A model generated the notes under the pieces. The model ran no database searches. It was not told the DNA's origin and worked only from the letters and a program-made list of their open reading frames with translations. A stretch of DNA of 64,000 bases, from positions 403,571 through 467,570 of the forward strand of contig FJUW01000056.1 of the NCBI GenBank assembly GCA_900074885.1, in the 5' to 3' direction. The stretch comes from Rhynchosporium graminicola. Lineage: Eukaryota > Ascomycota > Leotiomycetes > Helotiales > Ploettnerulaceae. Positions 32,738-44,319 of the stretch are shown here, piece after piece. A program made the position numbers and the translations under genes. Positions within the stretch are counted from its first letter, which is position 1. The number at the start of each line of letters is the position of its first letter.

Positions 32738-34683
32738 TCTATATCTATTCCTTAGCGTCTTATAGCTTCTTTAAGATCGTATCCGCCTTTTGAATAAGTA
32801 AGTAGTTAGTAATAGTAATAAGTTCGTCTTCGATATTCAAATCGACGTATTATACGCAATAATTATAAGTTAGAAAGAAAGAGCTTACTTCTATTAATAT
32901 AGCGACTTAGTTATTAATTATTATCTCTGCTGATAGTAGTATATTAAACTAATTATCTTATGCGAAGTTTACGAATATACGTAAATACGTCTCTAGCGTC
33001 TAGTTTCTTAGTATTATATATCGCTTAGATTAACTTTATATATAGTTCTTCGGAATCAGGTACTTATAATCTACCTCGGAATTATAGTTTACCTGCTTCT
33101 AATAGCGAGTACTCTAATATTAATATTTTCAACTTTAATATAATAAGGAATACGCGCTACTTATCGCATACTACTTTAGCCGCTCCTTAGTATATACTAT
33201 AAGCTTATTCTACTTATAACTAGAGTTCCTTAAGCGGTATAGAGATAGTAGTAATAGTATTATTATCCGAAGCGGCTTCGTTAACTATTTCGAGTTCTTT
33301 ACCTTATAAGGATTCGTTCTATAGTCGCGAGGCTTCTTCTTCTTCTTAGTGTCTTCGATCTTATTATATCGTAACTAGAGCTACTATTATTATCCCTTAT
33401 AATAGTAGTAGTTCTCGTAGTACCTTCAGCTTAATTAGTTAAATTAACTAATACTAGAGTTATTTATCTTCTATATTATAAGGTATATCTTATTCTTATC
33501 GTAAGAGTATATCTACGTATTTATTTTCTTTTCTTAAGATATAACTAATTATATAGTTAAACTATAAGAGAAATAGTAATTATCGTATTTACTATTTCGT
33601 AAGCTATCGTACTATTATAAAATACTCGAGGTTCTTATAATTAGTACGAATATAGAATTCTCGTATACTTTTTAATTCGTACTACTACTCCTTAAGGTAA
33701 TATATAATTACTAATATTTCCTTATCATAGATTTCGTAGTTATATTCAGCTAGAGTATTTTTCTTCGAGAAGAATACGTAAGGTCGTAAATATCCTTAGT
33801 TATCGAATTATATAAGTGCCCCTCTTACTACTTATCTAAAGGAGTCTATATCGAGTATTATTTCTCGGTTAGAGTTAAACTACGCTAGCGTAAGTCTAGT
33901 AGTAAATATATCTTTCAGCTTCTTAAACGCTTTATCTATAGCTTCGTCTTATTACTATAGCTAGTTCTTGTAAGTAAGCTATATTAGTAGTAGCGTAATT
34001 ATTAAGTAATCTCTAATAAATATCTAATAGAAATTCGTAAATCCTAAGAAGCTTTATACTTCTTTTACTAAAGTTGGGAGTTTCTATTCTCGAATCGCTT
34101 ATACTTTCTTAAGGTTTATTTAAATATCCTCTTTTATATCGATTACGAACCTAAAGTATTTCGTCGTTTATACTTCGAATTCGCACTTATTAATATCGAG
34201 TTATAATCTAGTCTCGCGTAATCTTACTATAACTTTCGCTACTTACTTTCAGTAGTAGTAGTAATTATTATCTATATAGATTAGGATATTATTAATATAA
34301 GTAGAATAGAATTCGTCTAAACAATCGCGTAAGGCTTAATTAATATATTATTAAAACGTACTTAGAGTATTCGCGAGTCTAAAAGGAATTACTAACTACT
34401 TATATAAACTATATTTCGTACGAAAAGCTATTTTCTATTTATCGCTAGTAATAATATATATCTTATAGAATATAATAGTAATATCTAGTTTCGTAAACTA
34501 TCTCGCTTTCTTTATATTCCGAAGAGTCTCGTAGATTAGTAATAGTAAGTATCGATTTTTCTTCATAATTCGATTTAACTTATAATAATCGCCGCAGAAT
34601 TATAAGCTATCTTCTAGTTTCTTTATAAATAAGACTAAAGTAATAATAAGCGAGTTACAAACTCGAATAAATCCTTTATCGAG
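32738..34683 (-). pseudogene. gypsy B pol fragment
   Basis: Closely parallels 53515-55940 of copy C and 1-1740 of copy A. The minus strand carries reverse transcriptase at about 34,100-34,680, RNase H at about 33,600-34,050 and integrase to the left. Stops are frequent and no frame is open for a domain length. Confidence 0.75.
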
Positions 34684-34830
34684 TGTGACGACTGGTCAGA
34701 TTGGAGGTTTGGAGGTTCCCCCCTATTAGTAGAAACACTTACTGCTAAGCGAGATTACACGAGTAGAGTTTAGGGGCCCCTTTTCATATATATACTTCCC
34801 TTCTCTCTCTACTTCTTTACTCCTTAGTTA
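34684..34830 (+). repeat. 5' LTR of element E, first part
   Basis: Starts TGTGACGACTGG and matches the 3' LTR at 48835, where the start has become TATAACGACTAG. It is broken after AGTTA by element D and continues at 42612-42707. Confidence 0.95.
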
Positions 34831-35098
34831 TGTGACGACAGCTCACCTGAATATCACATGAAAAGAAGGATAGATAACAGGGCCTAAGTTCATAGGTATC
34901 CCGGCAGAACTAGTATCCGACCCGGTATAATATCGGACTAGTACCGGCATATATATATAAGGTGCTCTGCACTCTATCTCTCTTCTTCTTCCTTCCTTAT
35001 GTTTTTATTTCTTTCGTAGTAAGCTATATAAGATCGCTCTTAGCCTCCCTACTTATTTATTCTTACTTATATACCGCCTTAAGTCTTATGTCGTTATA
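34831..35098 (+). repeat. 5' LTR of element D
   Basis: 268 bp, ends TGTGACGAC...GTCGTTATA. It contains a TATATATAAGG promoter-like box at about 34,950 and a second TATATAAGATCG motif shared with the solo LTRs at 3747-3948 and 60764-61036. Confidence 0.95.
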
Positions 35099-36880
35099 TT
35101 AAACAAAAAGATCAAGATAGCCGGAGATAGCCTACTATAATATCTTACTACTAAATTAGTTATTCGATAACTACTTACATATAGCCGAGATACTAGAGAT
35201 CTCTCGGATAACTATGAATTAGGGTTTAATTTAGCTTATCGTAAATAGTATAATAGAGGAGGTCTTTACTAACGCTCCTTTAATAACCCCTTTAGTATAA
35301 AGGAATTATAGATAGATTTTGAAGAAAGTATAATAAATACCCCGGAACTTCAACCTCTACGTATCGCCGCCGAAACAGCTTAATATACCCCTTTTTAAGC
35401 TACTATTATAGCTCTTAACTAATAAACTAGAGACCCCTCTAGTTCTGGGGGAACCTAATACGATCCCCCCCGCTCTACCTCCGAACCTAACCTATTATAC
35501 CCTTCCTTACTCTAAACGTCTCTTGCCCTAGAGAACGTTAATACCTTATTAAGGAAGTACCGATTAAGAGGGAAAGGAAAATAAAAGCGAAATTCACTAG
35601 GAGTATAATCACTAAGTACTCCTACTACTATAGGTGACTCGAACCTGATCTATTCCCTCTTATAACAATTAGCGGACTAAGAGGAAAAGAATAACTCTCT
35701 AGAAGATACTATAGATAGACTAATCTCCGTATAAGATAGGTTCCTTACAGGGGTCCCTCGCTTGTCTTCGACTCTCCTACTAGAACTAATACTATAATCT
35801 CCGCGTATAGCGGAGTTCAATAAGCTAATAAACTCTATTCCGATACGTAGTACTAAGAGAGAGGATACTATTCCTAATAAACTATCTCTCTCTCCCGGCG
35901 CCGAATTAGTAGAGTCACGCCCTAGGAAGTCTTATCTTACTAAGAAGATCCTGCCCCTAGATAATAGATCGGACTTTACCTTCCTCTAATAGAGAGTATC
36001 GATACGAGACCGGCTAACTATAAACGCTAACTACTACCCTACGGACTTCTCCTAGCGCGTTCTCATATAGGGGCTAGTTATTAGATTAGCTAAGGAGTAT
36101 CTTACGCTTTAGTATCTCGCTAACGAGTTTAAAACTAGCGATAAAATAATCTCCTTATTAGAGGAGAACTTTCTTACCGGTTTAAAGGAAGACGACTACT
36201 GTAACGCTTTCTACCGCCTAGAAATATAATAACCTAGCTATATACGCGAGACCTTCGCCGAGTTTCGTAGTCGATTTTAAAGCGCTACTATCTAAAGTAA
36301 GGTTAAAAAGAAGGAGTAGTTCTTCTATATATAAGATAAGATTATACTATCCTTACGCGCTTTAACTCTTATTATTAAACTAACGTGGAATAAGGACTAC
36401 GCTTCTATAGTTAGATCCTTGCTTTCTTTTAATACTAAGCGTCGCTATAACTCAGAACGTACCTATCCCGAGAAAGCTACTACTTAGGTATAGTACCGTA
36501 AGCTTACTATTACTACTACGACTACTACTAGTTCTACCTCTTACCGGTCCTTAAGCTTAGCTCCTTAATAAACTACTCCCGCACTATATATACGTACTTC
36601 TACCCCGGTACAGGCTAGTACTCCCTTCGCGCTAAACCGCCTTACTACCCTGACTAGAGAACCCCTTAGGTATTATAGTTATAGATAGCTTAGTCATATT
36701 AAGCTAAACTGCCCTAACCCGCCTAAGGTTTAATTTATCGACGAATTTCCGGAAGAGGAGAGAGCAGCTAAGGAAGCAGTAGAGGATATACCCTCCGAAT
36801 CTGGACTAATACTAGAGAGAAACGATAAGGCCTAGGTAAAAACTCCTTCCTAGGTTTACGTAAGTATAATCTCTCTAATC
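35099..36880 (+). pseudogene. element D gag
   Basis: Plus-strand gag region. Near 36,660-36,720 a degraded zinc knuckle can be seen, with SHIKLNCPNP keeping the H and the last C while earlier cysteines read Tyr. The rest is assigned by position between LTR and protease. Broken by many stops. Confidence 0.7.
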
Positions 36881-36889
36881 TTAATCTTA

Positions 36890-39800
36890 ACTCCCTGATA
36901 GGAGGTAAGCAATTTATATACCTAACTATAGTTAGTATAAATAAGCTAAGAGTCTCTATAAATAGCTTAATTAATACTAGAGCGAACAGTTATTTATTTA
37001 TTAATCGTACTCTTACCGGACGACTATCGGGGGCCCTTAGTATTAAAATCGAGCTACTGCCTTATTTTATTCTAATACGTAGTTTCTAATAGTCTATCAG
37101 AACCTATATTACTTATTTTATATGTTTATACCTTTCTATTAATAGTAAGCGTATTTATAACTACCCTTTTATTCTCCTCGATTTAGGATAATAAGATATA
37201 ATTATTAGTATTAAATAGATATGATAATTTCAGGTTAAGCTAGATACGCTCTACTATAAGCTACTATAGTCGGAACGCTATCTAGCTACCCTCCGATACG
37301 ATAAGGAGATAATCATAACTCTACTATCTCGTAAACCTAATATTAATCGATCTTACTAAATCGACGCTAACGCGCAGGACTTAGCTATAAACTAGCTAGA
37401 CTAACGCCGATTATATTAAATAGTAGCGTTATAGCATATTAACGTATTATCCTTACCCTTTAACTTATTTCCGCTTATCGCTAAGGAATCCGAACCTCTT
37501 TCCGCTCCGAATTCATCGAGAAAAGTACTTGCGCTAAAACCCTACTATAAGTGCTCCTCTTAACCTCCGAGGATCTGGAAACTAGTTCCGATTTACTAAA
37601 TTAGTACTATAGCTTTTTACTTTAATATAAAACGTAAAAGTTCCGAATTGTTCTTTACTAGTATCTACGAGATAGACTGCCTCTTATAAGACTATCTAAA
37701 TAGCGACTCTCCTGAGGATCCTGATACCGAACGACTCGTAGCCGAAAAGCTACCGGAATAGTATTATACCCTTAAGGAAGCCTTTTCTAAGCGGGATTCT
37801 AATATTCTTCCGCCTTATCGCTTATATAATTATAGAATTATCCTAGAAGAACTATTACTTAATATATATTCGCCTCTATATTAGTAATCTACAGACGAAC
37901 TACGAGTAACTAAGGAGTACCTTATAGAGAACTTAAATAAGGGATTTATCGAATCTAGCTAAAGTCCCTTTATATCACTTGTACTATTTATTAAGAAGGC
38001 CGATAGAGGATTACGCTTCTATATCGACTATTATAAGCTTAATATAATCACTCGAAAGGATTCCTACCTAATACCTAGGATCGATAAGCTCTTAACTTAT
38101 ATATCTAAAGTAGTGATCTTTACTAAACTAGATATCCGGGTAGTATTTAACTATATCTGTATAGACCCCGAATCCGAGGAGTATATTACCTTCCGAACCC
38201 GCTTCGGATCCTATAAATATAAAGTACTACCTTTTAGGCTCTATAACGGACCTGGTACGTACTAGCGATATATGAATAATATACTACTAGATTACCTAGA
38301 TAATTTCTGTATAGCTTACCTAGATGATATTCTTATATACTCGGAAACGCTCTAGGAATATGAGGAATATATCAAATTAGTACTACGATACTTAATAAAT
38401 ACTAGACTCTAAGTGGATATTAAGAAAAGCGAATTCTATATTACTCGGACTAAATACCTCGGATATATTATTACTATTAACGGAATCGAGCTAGATCCCG
38501 AGAAGGTAGTAATATTAGTAGATTAGAAGTACCCCGAAATAGTAATAGCTATGAAATCCTTCTTAGGATTCTATAAGTTCTACTATTAATTTATTCAGAA
38601 TTTCGGCCTTATCGCTAAACCTCTCTTAGTATTTACTCGGCCTATAGTACTATAGAATTTCACCGATGATTATAAGAAGTCCTTCGACGATTTACATTAA
38701 TAGCTGCTATCGGTGCAGAAACTATACTATTTCGACCCTGAATTATAGACTAAACTAGAAACTAATACTTCTAATAGTATAATAGCTAGAGTTATCTCTT
38801 AATTATATGAAGATAACTAGTAGTATCTAATTAGATTCTACTCTTACGTTCTTAATAGATATGAACTAAACTAGGAGATCTATAATAAGGAATTATACGC
38901 TATTATTAAGTTTTTCCGGAAATAGAGACCGGAACTCATATCTCTATAACGCTATACTAGCGTATATACGGACTATCGATCCTTAGAATACTTTATAACT
39001 ACTAAGGTCCTAACTAGTAAGTAAGCTAGATAGATAGAATTCCTTTCCGAATTCAACTTTCAAATTATATATAAACTTAGTAAAGATAAAACTAAAGCTA
39101 ATATCCTTAGCTATAAGGAATAAGATCTAAGGATATAGGAATAATAGAAACGGGATAGTAGATCTCGGGTTTTACTACCTCTAGACCGCTTAGACCTTAG
39201 GATTAATACGGAACTAGCTAAGTATTATATCGATTAAATTAGTTATATATACCTAATATCGCTAGGGACTAATACGCTACCGGAACCCGTATATAACTCC
39301 TTTAATTTAATCGAGAAACTATACTTATTTAACTGAGAATCGTTCTCTAAGGAACGAAATATATTAGGAGATAGCTATACTATTAATAATAGTTTACTAC
39401 TTTATAATAGTCATCTATACGTATAACGCTATACCCCGCTATATACCTGTTTAATTAGTAAAGTCTATAATCAAGTTTCCTCCGCTTATCTAAATACTTA
39501 TAAGACCGCTAAGATAGTTTCTACCTATTACTACTAGAAAGGACTCGTATCGGATATAAAACGGTATACTTGTAATTACCGCCCTTATTAGTACTCTTAT
39601 CCGAAGTATACGAAATAGTAAGGATTCCTCTACCTATTACCGGTGCTTAGCTACCTTATGCAGTACCTAGCTATAGATTTTAAGGACTTCCCGCCCGATA
39701 ACTAAGGATTTAATAGGATATTAGTATTTATCGACCGCTTAAGGAAGGACTCCGTATTAATACTATACTATTATAATATCGATACCCGCGGGATAGCGAT

Positions 39801-40818
39801 ATTATTTATCTAATAGATATATCGTTTCGGATATACTCCTAAGTTAATTATATCCGACTAAAGAGCTTAGTTAGTCTTATTCTTCTAGTAAGAGTTTTAC
39901 TATATAATTAGAGTTAAGGTTAAGCTCTTTACCTCCTTCTACTAGTAAACCGATAGATAAATAGAGATTATGAATTAGTATATTAACTAATACCTTAGAC
40001 CTTTTATTAATTACTACTAGAGTAACTAGGGCGAACTACTACTAATAATAGACCGCGCCTAAGTAACCTTACCTTACGACTCTATTAGTATAGCGCTATA
40101 TACTCTTAAATATAGTATACTACTACGGAATAGCTAGGACTAGAAGTAACTTACCGGATCGATACCGTAAGAGAAGCTTAACTATACCGATACTAAATCC
40201 CTAGCTAAACGTGCTAAATCCGCTATCGAGGTTATAAAAGCTAATATACTAGCTACTTAGTATAAGATAAGCGCTATAACTAACCTGAAACAGCGCAGTA
40301 TCGACTAGGAAGTTAGAGATAAGGTATTTCTCTCTATAAGGAACCTTAAGAATCACTAGCTAAGTAAGAAGCTATCTAGTCTCTAGGCAGGACTATACTA
40401 GGTCCTAGCTAAGATTAGATACTCCTATAAGCTGGATTTGCCCCCGGGATCTTCTATTTACGATATATTCGCTCCCGAATTACTCTTTAAGGACCCGGAC
40501 GATCCGTTACTAAGCTAGGAGTTATAAAACCTACCCTCAGAAGTTATTACTACTTAAGAAGAGTAAGAGTTATAAGATATACTTATTATATAGCTCCTAA
40601 GAGGTAATCTGAAGTATTAAGTTAGCTAGCTAGGCTACGACCCGGACCTAACTTAGTATAACGCTTCCGACCTAATAAGTGCTCCGTATAAGCTTAGAGA
40701 CTTCTATACTACTAACCTAAGTAAACTTAGACCTCCGCGTAAACTAGAACAGTAGATTAAGGCCTAGGAAGACGGAATAGATGACTATAGTTACTTAGAG
40801 GATAATAAGCTATTATAA
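36890..40818 (+). pseudogene. element D pol: protease, reverse transcriptase, RNase H, integrase, chromodomain
   Basis: The protease active site appears as NTRANSYLFI near 36,960-37,010, a form of the DTGA motif changed by mutation. Reverse transcriptase spans about 37,920-38,600, with NKGFIE, LFIKK, FYIDYYKLN and the catalytic YLDD intact in AYLDDILIYS (near 38,340). RNase H and integrase follow. A chromodomain-like C-terminus at about 40,560-40,740 shows VSxLGYDPDLT, YNASDL and SAPYKLRDF. The terminal stop is near 40,818. Many TAG/TAA codons interrupt it. Confidence 0.9.
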
Positions 40819-40882
40819 TTACTAGTATCAGAATTTATTACTAAGGATAATCCCCTGATTATGCTCCGTAATAACGCCGTAT

Positions 40883-41850
40883 CTAAAACTCTACTTCTTC
40901 AACTACCTCTACTTCACCGGCTTTCTCTCCTAAGTTCTCCGGAGCTTCTAGTAAATCTGGAATATCTAGAACCGGAACTACTATATCTAACTCCTTACTT
41001 AAATCTGCTAACGTAGCCCTAGTAGCAGACCGAGTATAATAGCTAATCCTATAGGCTTTCTTCTTTAGAGAGAGTCCGGGAGTATCTAGATCTGACGCTA
41101 TCTCTAAACTAGAAGGTAAATTCCTCTTTCCCTTAGTATTAGATATTATAGCCTTAAATATAGCTTTCTTCGCAAATTCCCGTATAATACCATTTAATTC
41201 CTTTATCTACTTTAACGCCGTTTTAGCTATTAACTTAGATTTCGCCGAATCGACTATTAGAAGATCTAAATCCTATATCGCGTTAGTATCGTACTAGTAT
41301 CTGAGGGTTTAAGATCGCAACTTATTACCTTAATAAACTCTAACTCCTTAAATACCTTCTCTATAGAACGCCTTAAAGCTTGAGTTTCCGCTAATTATAT
41401 AGTAGTAATCTCTAACGTAGTAGTAGGAGCAGCAGATTTCGCGAGACGATAGATCCGATTAATAGCCTTATAAGCAGCTACGATACTACCCCGATTCAGC
41501 TCCGCGTCTTTAGCTTCACCGCTAGGAAGTAAACCGGATAAAATAGTATACTCCGTATTAATATAGTTAAGTAACTATAACGCGTTAGTATATATAACTA
41601 CATTTAAGTTCAAGTAACTTATATACTTATAACTACTCTTTAACGCCGAATAATACTTATAAAGCTTAGAGTTAGGCTTATTAAATAAGCATAAGAGTTC
41701 TAAAACAGGAGTATTATTATACTTTATCTTAAGGAAAGCGCGAATATATCGCAGGTAATATATATAATACGCCGCCGAAAGAGCACCGGCAGGAACTAGT
41801 AAAGGCACTATAAGAGTTAGCGTTATAGATCTGTGAAACCCCCGTACCGC
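40883..41850 (-). pseudogene. Antisense reading frame between pol and 3' LTR of element D
   Basis: On the strand opposite to gag-pol, about 300 codons read with protein-like composition, broken by few stops (TAA or TAG at positions where CAA/CAG would fit) and one apparent frameshift near 41,310. The upstream piece has LLPSGEAKDAELNRGS and LEITTI; the downstream piece has GLSLKKKAYRISYYTRSAT and ends EVEVVEEVEF before a stop at 40883-40885. It lies tail to tail with pol. No family is recognised. The start is uncertain (about 41,800-41,860). Function unknown; if real it is an accessory gene of this element family. Confidence 0.55.
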
Positions 41851-42338
41851 ACTTAAGGACTATCCCTAAAACTAAGATAAGAAACTTACTTATATTAAGA
41901 GAAGAGTTAATTAGGTCGATTAATATATAAGATTATAGCAGACTACTATAGTAGTTAGTAACGATACCTACTCTAGGAGCTATATCGTAGTCTAGGGAGA
42001 ATAAACTTATAAGTTAAAGTAGTTATCGCGGTTAAAAAGGAAAGGCTCTAATATTAATAAACCCCTTCCTTTATATACCCTACGCCCTACTTAAACTCGA
42101 CTCCTACTATAAACAGATAAAGTAAATACCGCTTACCGCCCGATTTAGAAGCTACGACTAATATAGTACTATTACGGCGATATAACTAGTTAGAACCTGA
42201 TAAAGAATTTACTGCTACTAAAGAGCAGCTAGCGCCTATTACACGAATATCGACGAAAACAGTTATAATAAAGACTAATTCCAGTATAAACTATAACCTT
42301 CCGAGCTTAGGGTTAAGCTCTTCTTAGGGGGGGGGTAA

Positions 42339-42606
42339 TATAACGACAGCTCACCTGAATATCATATAAGAAGAAGGATAGATAATAGGGCCTAAGTTCA
42401 TAGGTATCCCGGCAGAACTAGTATCCGACCCGGTATAGTATCGGACTAGTACCGGCATATATATATAAGGTGCTCTGCACTCTATCTCTCTTCTTCTTCC
42501 TTCCTTATCTTTTTGTTTCCTTCGTAGTAAGCCATATAAGATCGCTCTTAGCCTCTCTACTCGTTTATTCTTGCTTATATACCGCCTTGAGTCTTGTGTC
42601 GTTATA
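42339..42606 (+). repeat. 3' LTR of element D
   Basis: 268 bp, the same length as the 5' LTR, with only a small number of transitions between them. It is followed directly by the AGTTA duplication and the rest of the element E 5' LTR. Confidence 0.95.
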
Positions 42607-42611
42607 AGTTA

Positions 42612-42707
42612 TAGATTCTAAGTTAATTCTTACTACTTCATATTCTATATAATATAAGGTCTTACCTATTAGGTAGTAAGTAAGACCTTTCTAGAGTAAG
42701 CGTCATA
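42612..42707 (+). repeat. 5' LTR of element E, second part
   Basis: The remaining 96 bp of the LTR begun at 34684. It matches 48982-49077 and ends CGTCATA, against CGTCACA in the 3' LTR. Confidence 0.95.
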
Positions 42708-42770
42708 TTATCTATAACTCTTTTACCTATATCTAGGAAGATAGTAAATATCTACCTATATCACACCTCT

Positions 42771-44311
42771 ATGCCTAGAGCTACTAGACGCAGGAGACTA
42801 CGCTAGACAGAGAAGGCCTATACTAAGTATAAACTTAAAGAATAGTACCTAAACAGAAGTAACCTAAGTCCGACAAATCGATAACCGGTTCTCTAACTCC
42901 CTCTACATCTACTTATCCTTCAGCGACTCGTAATACTCGCCGTAATCTACCCCTCTCTATAGTAGAGAGTGCTCGCGATAACGCCTTATCCGAGTTGAGT
43001 TCTCTAACTCCTACTATAATCAACGAACTCACCGAGTCACTAAACCCCCCTGATAATACTCCTGTATTAATAGTAACTATAAGTAACTTATAGGAAGACC
43101 GCGCTCACTAGCTGTTAGAGGCAGAGAGAAAACTTATAGAGGAGAGATAATTAAATATAAACCTATCTACAGAACTACGTTAGTTATAGGACGAGTTCCG
43201 GGAACTATACTAGTTAACTACCTAGCGTTCTATTAAGTCTATATCGTTTAATAACGTTTAATTACATACTACTCTACTATACTTAATTAAAGAAGATAAT
43301 ACTACTCTTACGCCTGATAATCGCTATCGAGAATAATCTACCGGAGGAATATTGTCTATATCTTACGCCACTCGTATTAAGAAGATTCCGAACCTTCTAA
43401 ATAGACTCTCTGATAGAATCGACTACTCTCTAAAGCTCTAGGAAGTATAGATATATAACGCCCTCTAGCGCTACTCTAGCTACTTCCTTAACGAAGATTA
43501 CTATAAAGATTAGTTACTTAATTAAACGGAAAGAATAGCTAGAACTTACTTAGAACCCTTATTCTTAGAACTAGAATATAACAAGGAAAGTAATATAATC
43601 GATTCACTTAATATAATCACTTAACTCGTCTCCTTCTTATCGAATCCATACGACTAATAAACTATAAGAGCTAGCTACTTAGCGCTAAGGATAGATTATA
43701 AGTAGACCTTCTGAACGTTCTACTACGAGTTTCGTATACTAGCTCGTAAAGCTAGCGTGAATAATTAATCGACTCTGAAAATAGACTTATAGAAGAAGCT
43801 ACTTATAAGGCTTCGGAAATAGCTCTTCTAATAGTACCGAATATTAAGAACACTAGAAGAATACGTTAAGGCTATATAAGCTAAAGATTAAGGCCAATTT
43901 ATCGAAAGGACCTACTATTCCGAGTCTTCAGCTAAGGCTAGCGCGACTCGGGAACGCCTTATTAATATATACTCCTAGCGCTATATTACTAACTCTTCTT
44001 CTTATCCGCAACTAGGCTTACCTACTCCTGAGAACACTAGTACGACTAGTAATTAAACCTCTACGAGTCGTATACTATAGTAAGTGCGAAGCGATACTCC
44101 GCGAGCTCTATCGCTAGCGAATTCTCCTTATCACTTCACGCCTACCTTATATCCACGCTTATCGTCAGCTCGATCTAATACTCTGTATCGTATCAACGCG
44201 ATTAATACTAATAACGATATTAATAGCGAGTTAGAAGATAATAATAATAAAGATACGTACGATAACGCTCAGGAGTATATTAAACCTCCGCTAGTAAAAG
44301 ACTACGCCTAG
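42771..44311 (+). pseudogene. element E gag
   Basis: Starts at ATGCCTAGAG, 64 bp inside the element, with a basic N-terminus (MPRATRRRR). The last piece, 44084-44311, is open for 75 codons with a polar Asn/Asp-rich end (NTNNDINSELEDNNNKD) and closes with a stop at 44309-44311. I see no clear zinc knuckle. Stops break the frame in the first two thirds. Confidence 0.7.
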
Positions 44312-44319
44312 GGAAAGAC

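Larger units (their letters stand above)
34831..42606 (+). mobile_element. Ty3/gypsy chromovirus D, inserted in the 5' LTR of element E
   Basis: A 7776-bp element with 268-bp LTRs (34831-35098 and 42339-42606) and a perfect target duplication AGTTA (34826-34830 and 42607-42611). A polypurine tract with ten consecutive G precedes the 3' LTR. Plus-strand gag and pol run to about 40818, with a chromodomain at the end. About 1.5 kb more lies before the 3' LTR and includes a reading frame on the opposite strand. The 5' LTR keeps TGTGACGAC, whereas the 3' LTR reads TATAACGAC, a RIP-type change. Confidence 0.95.
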
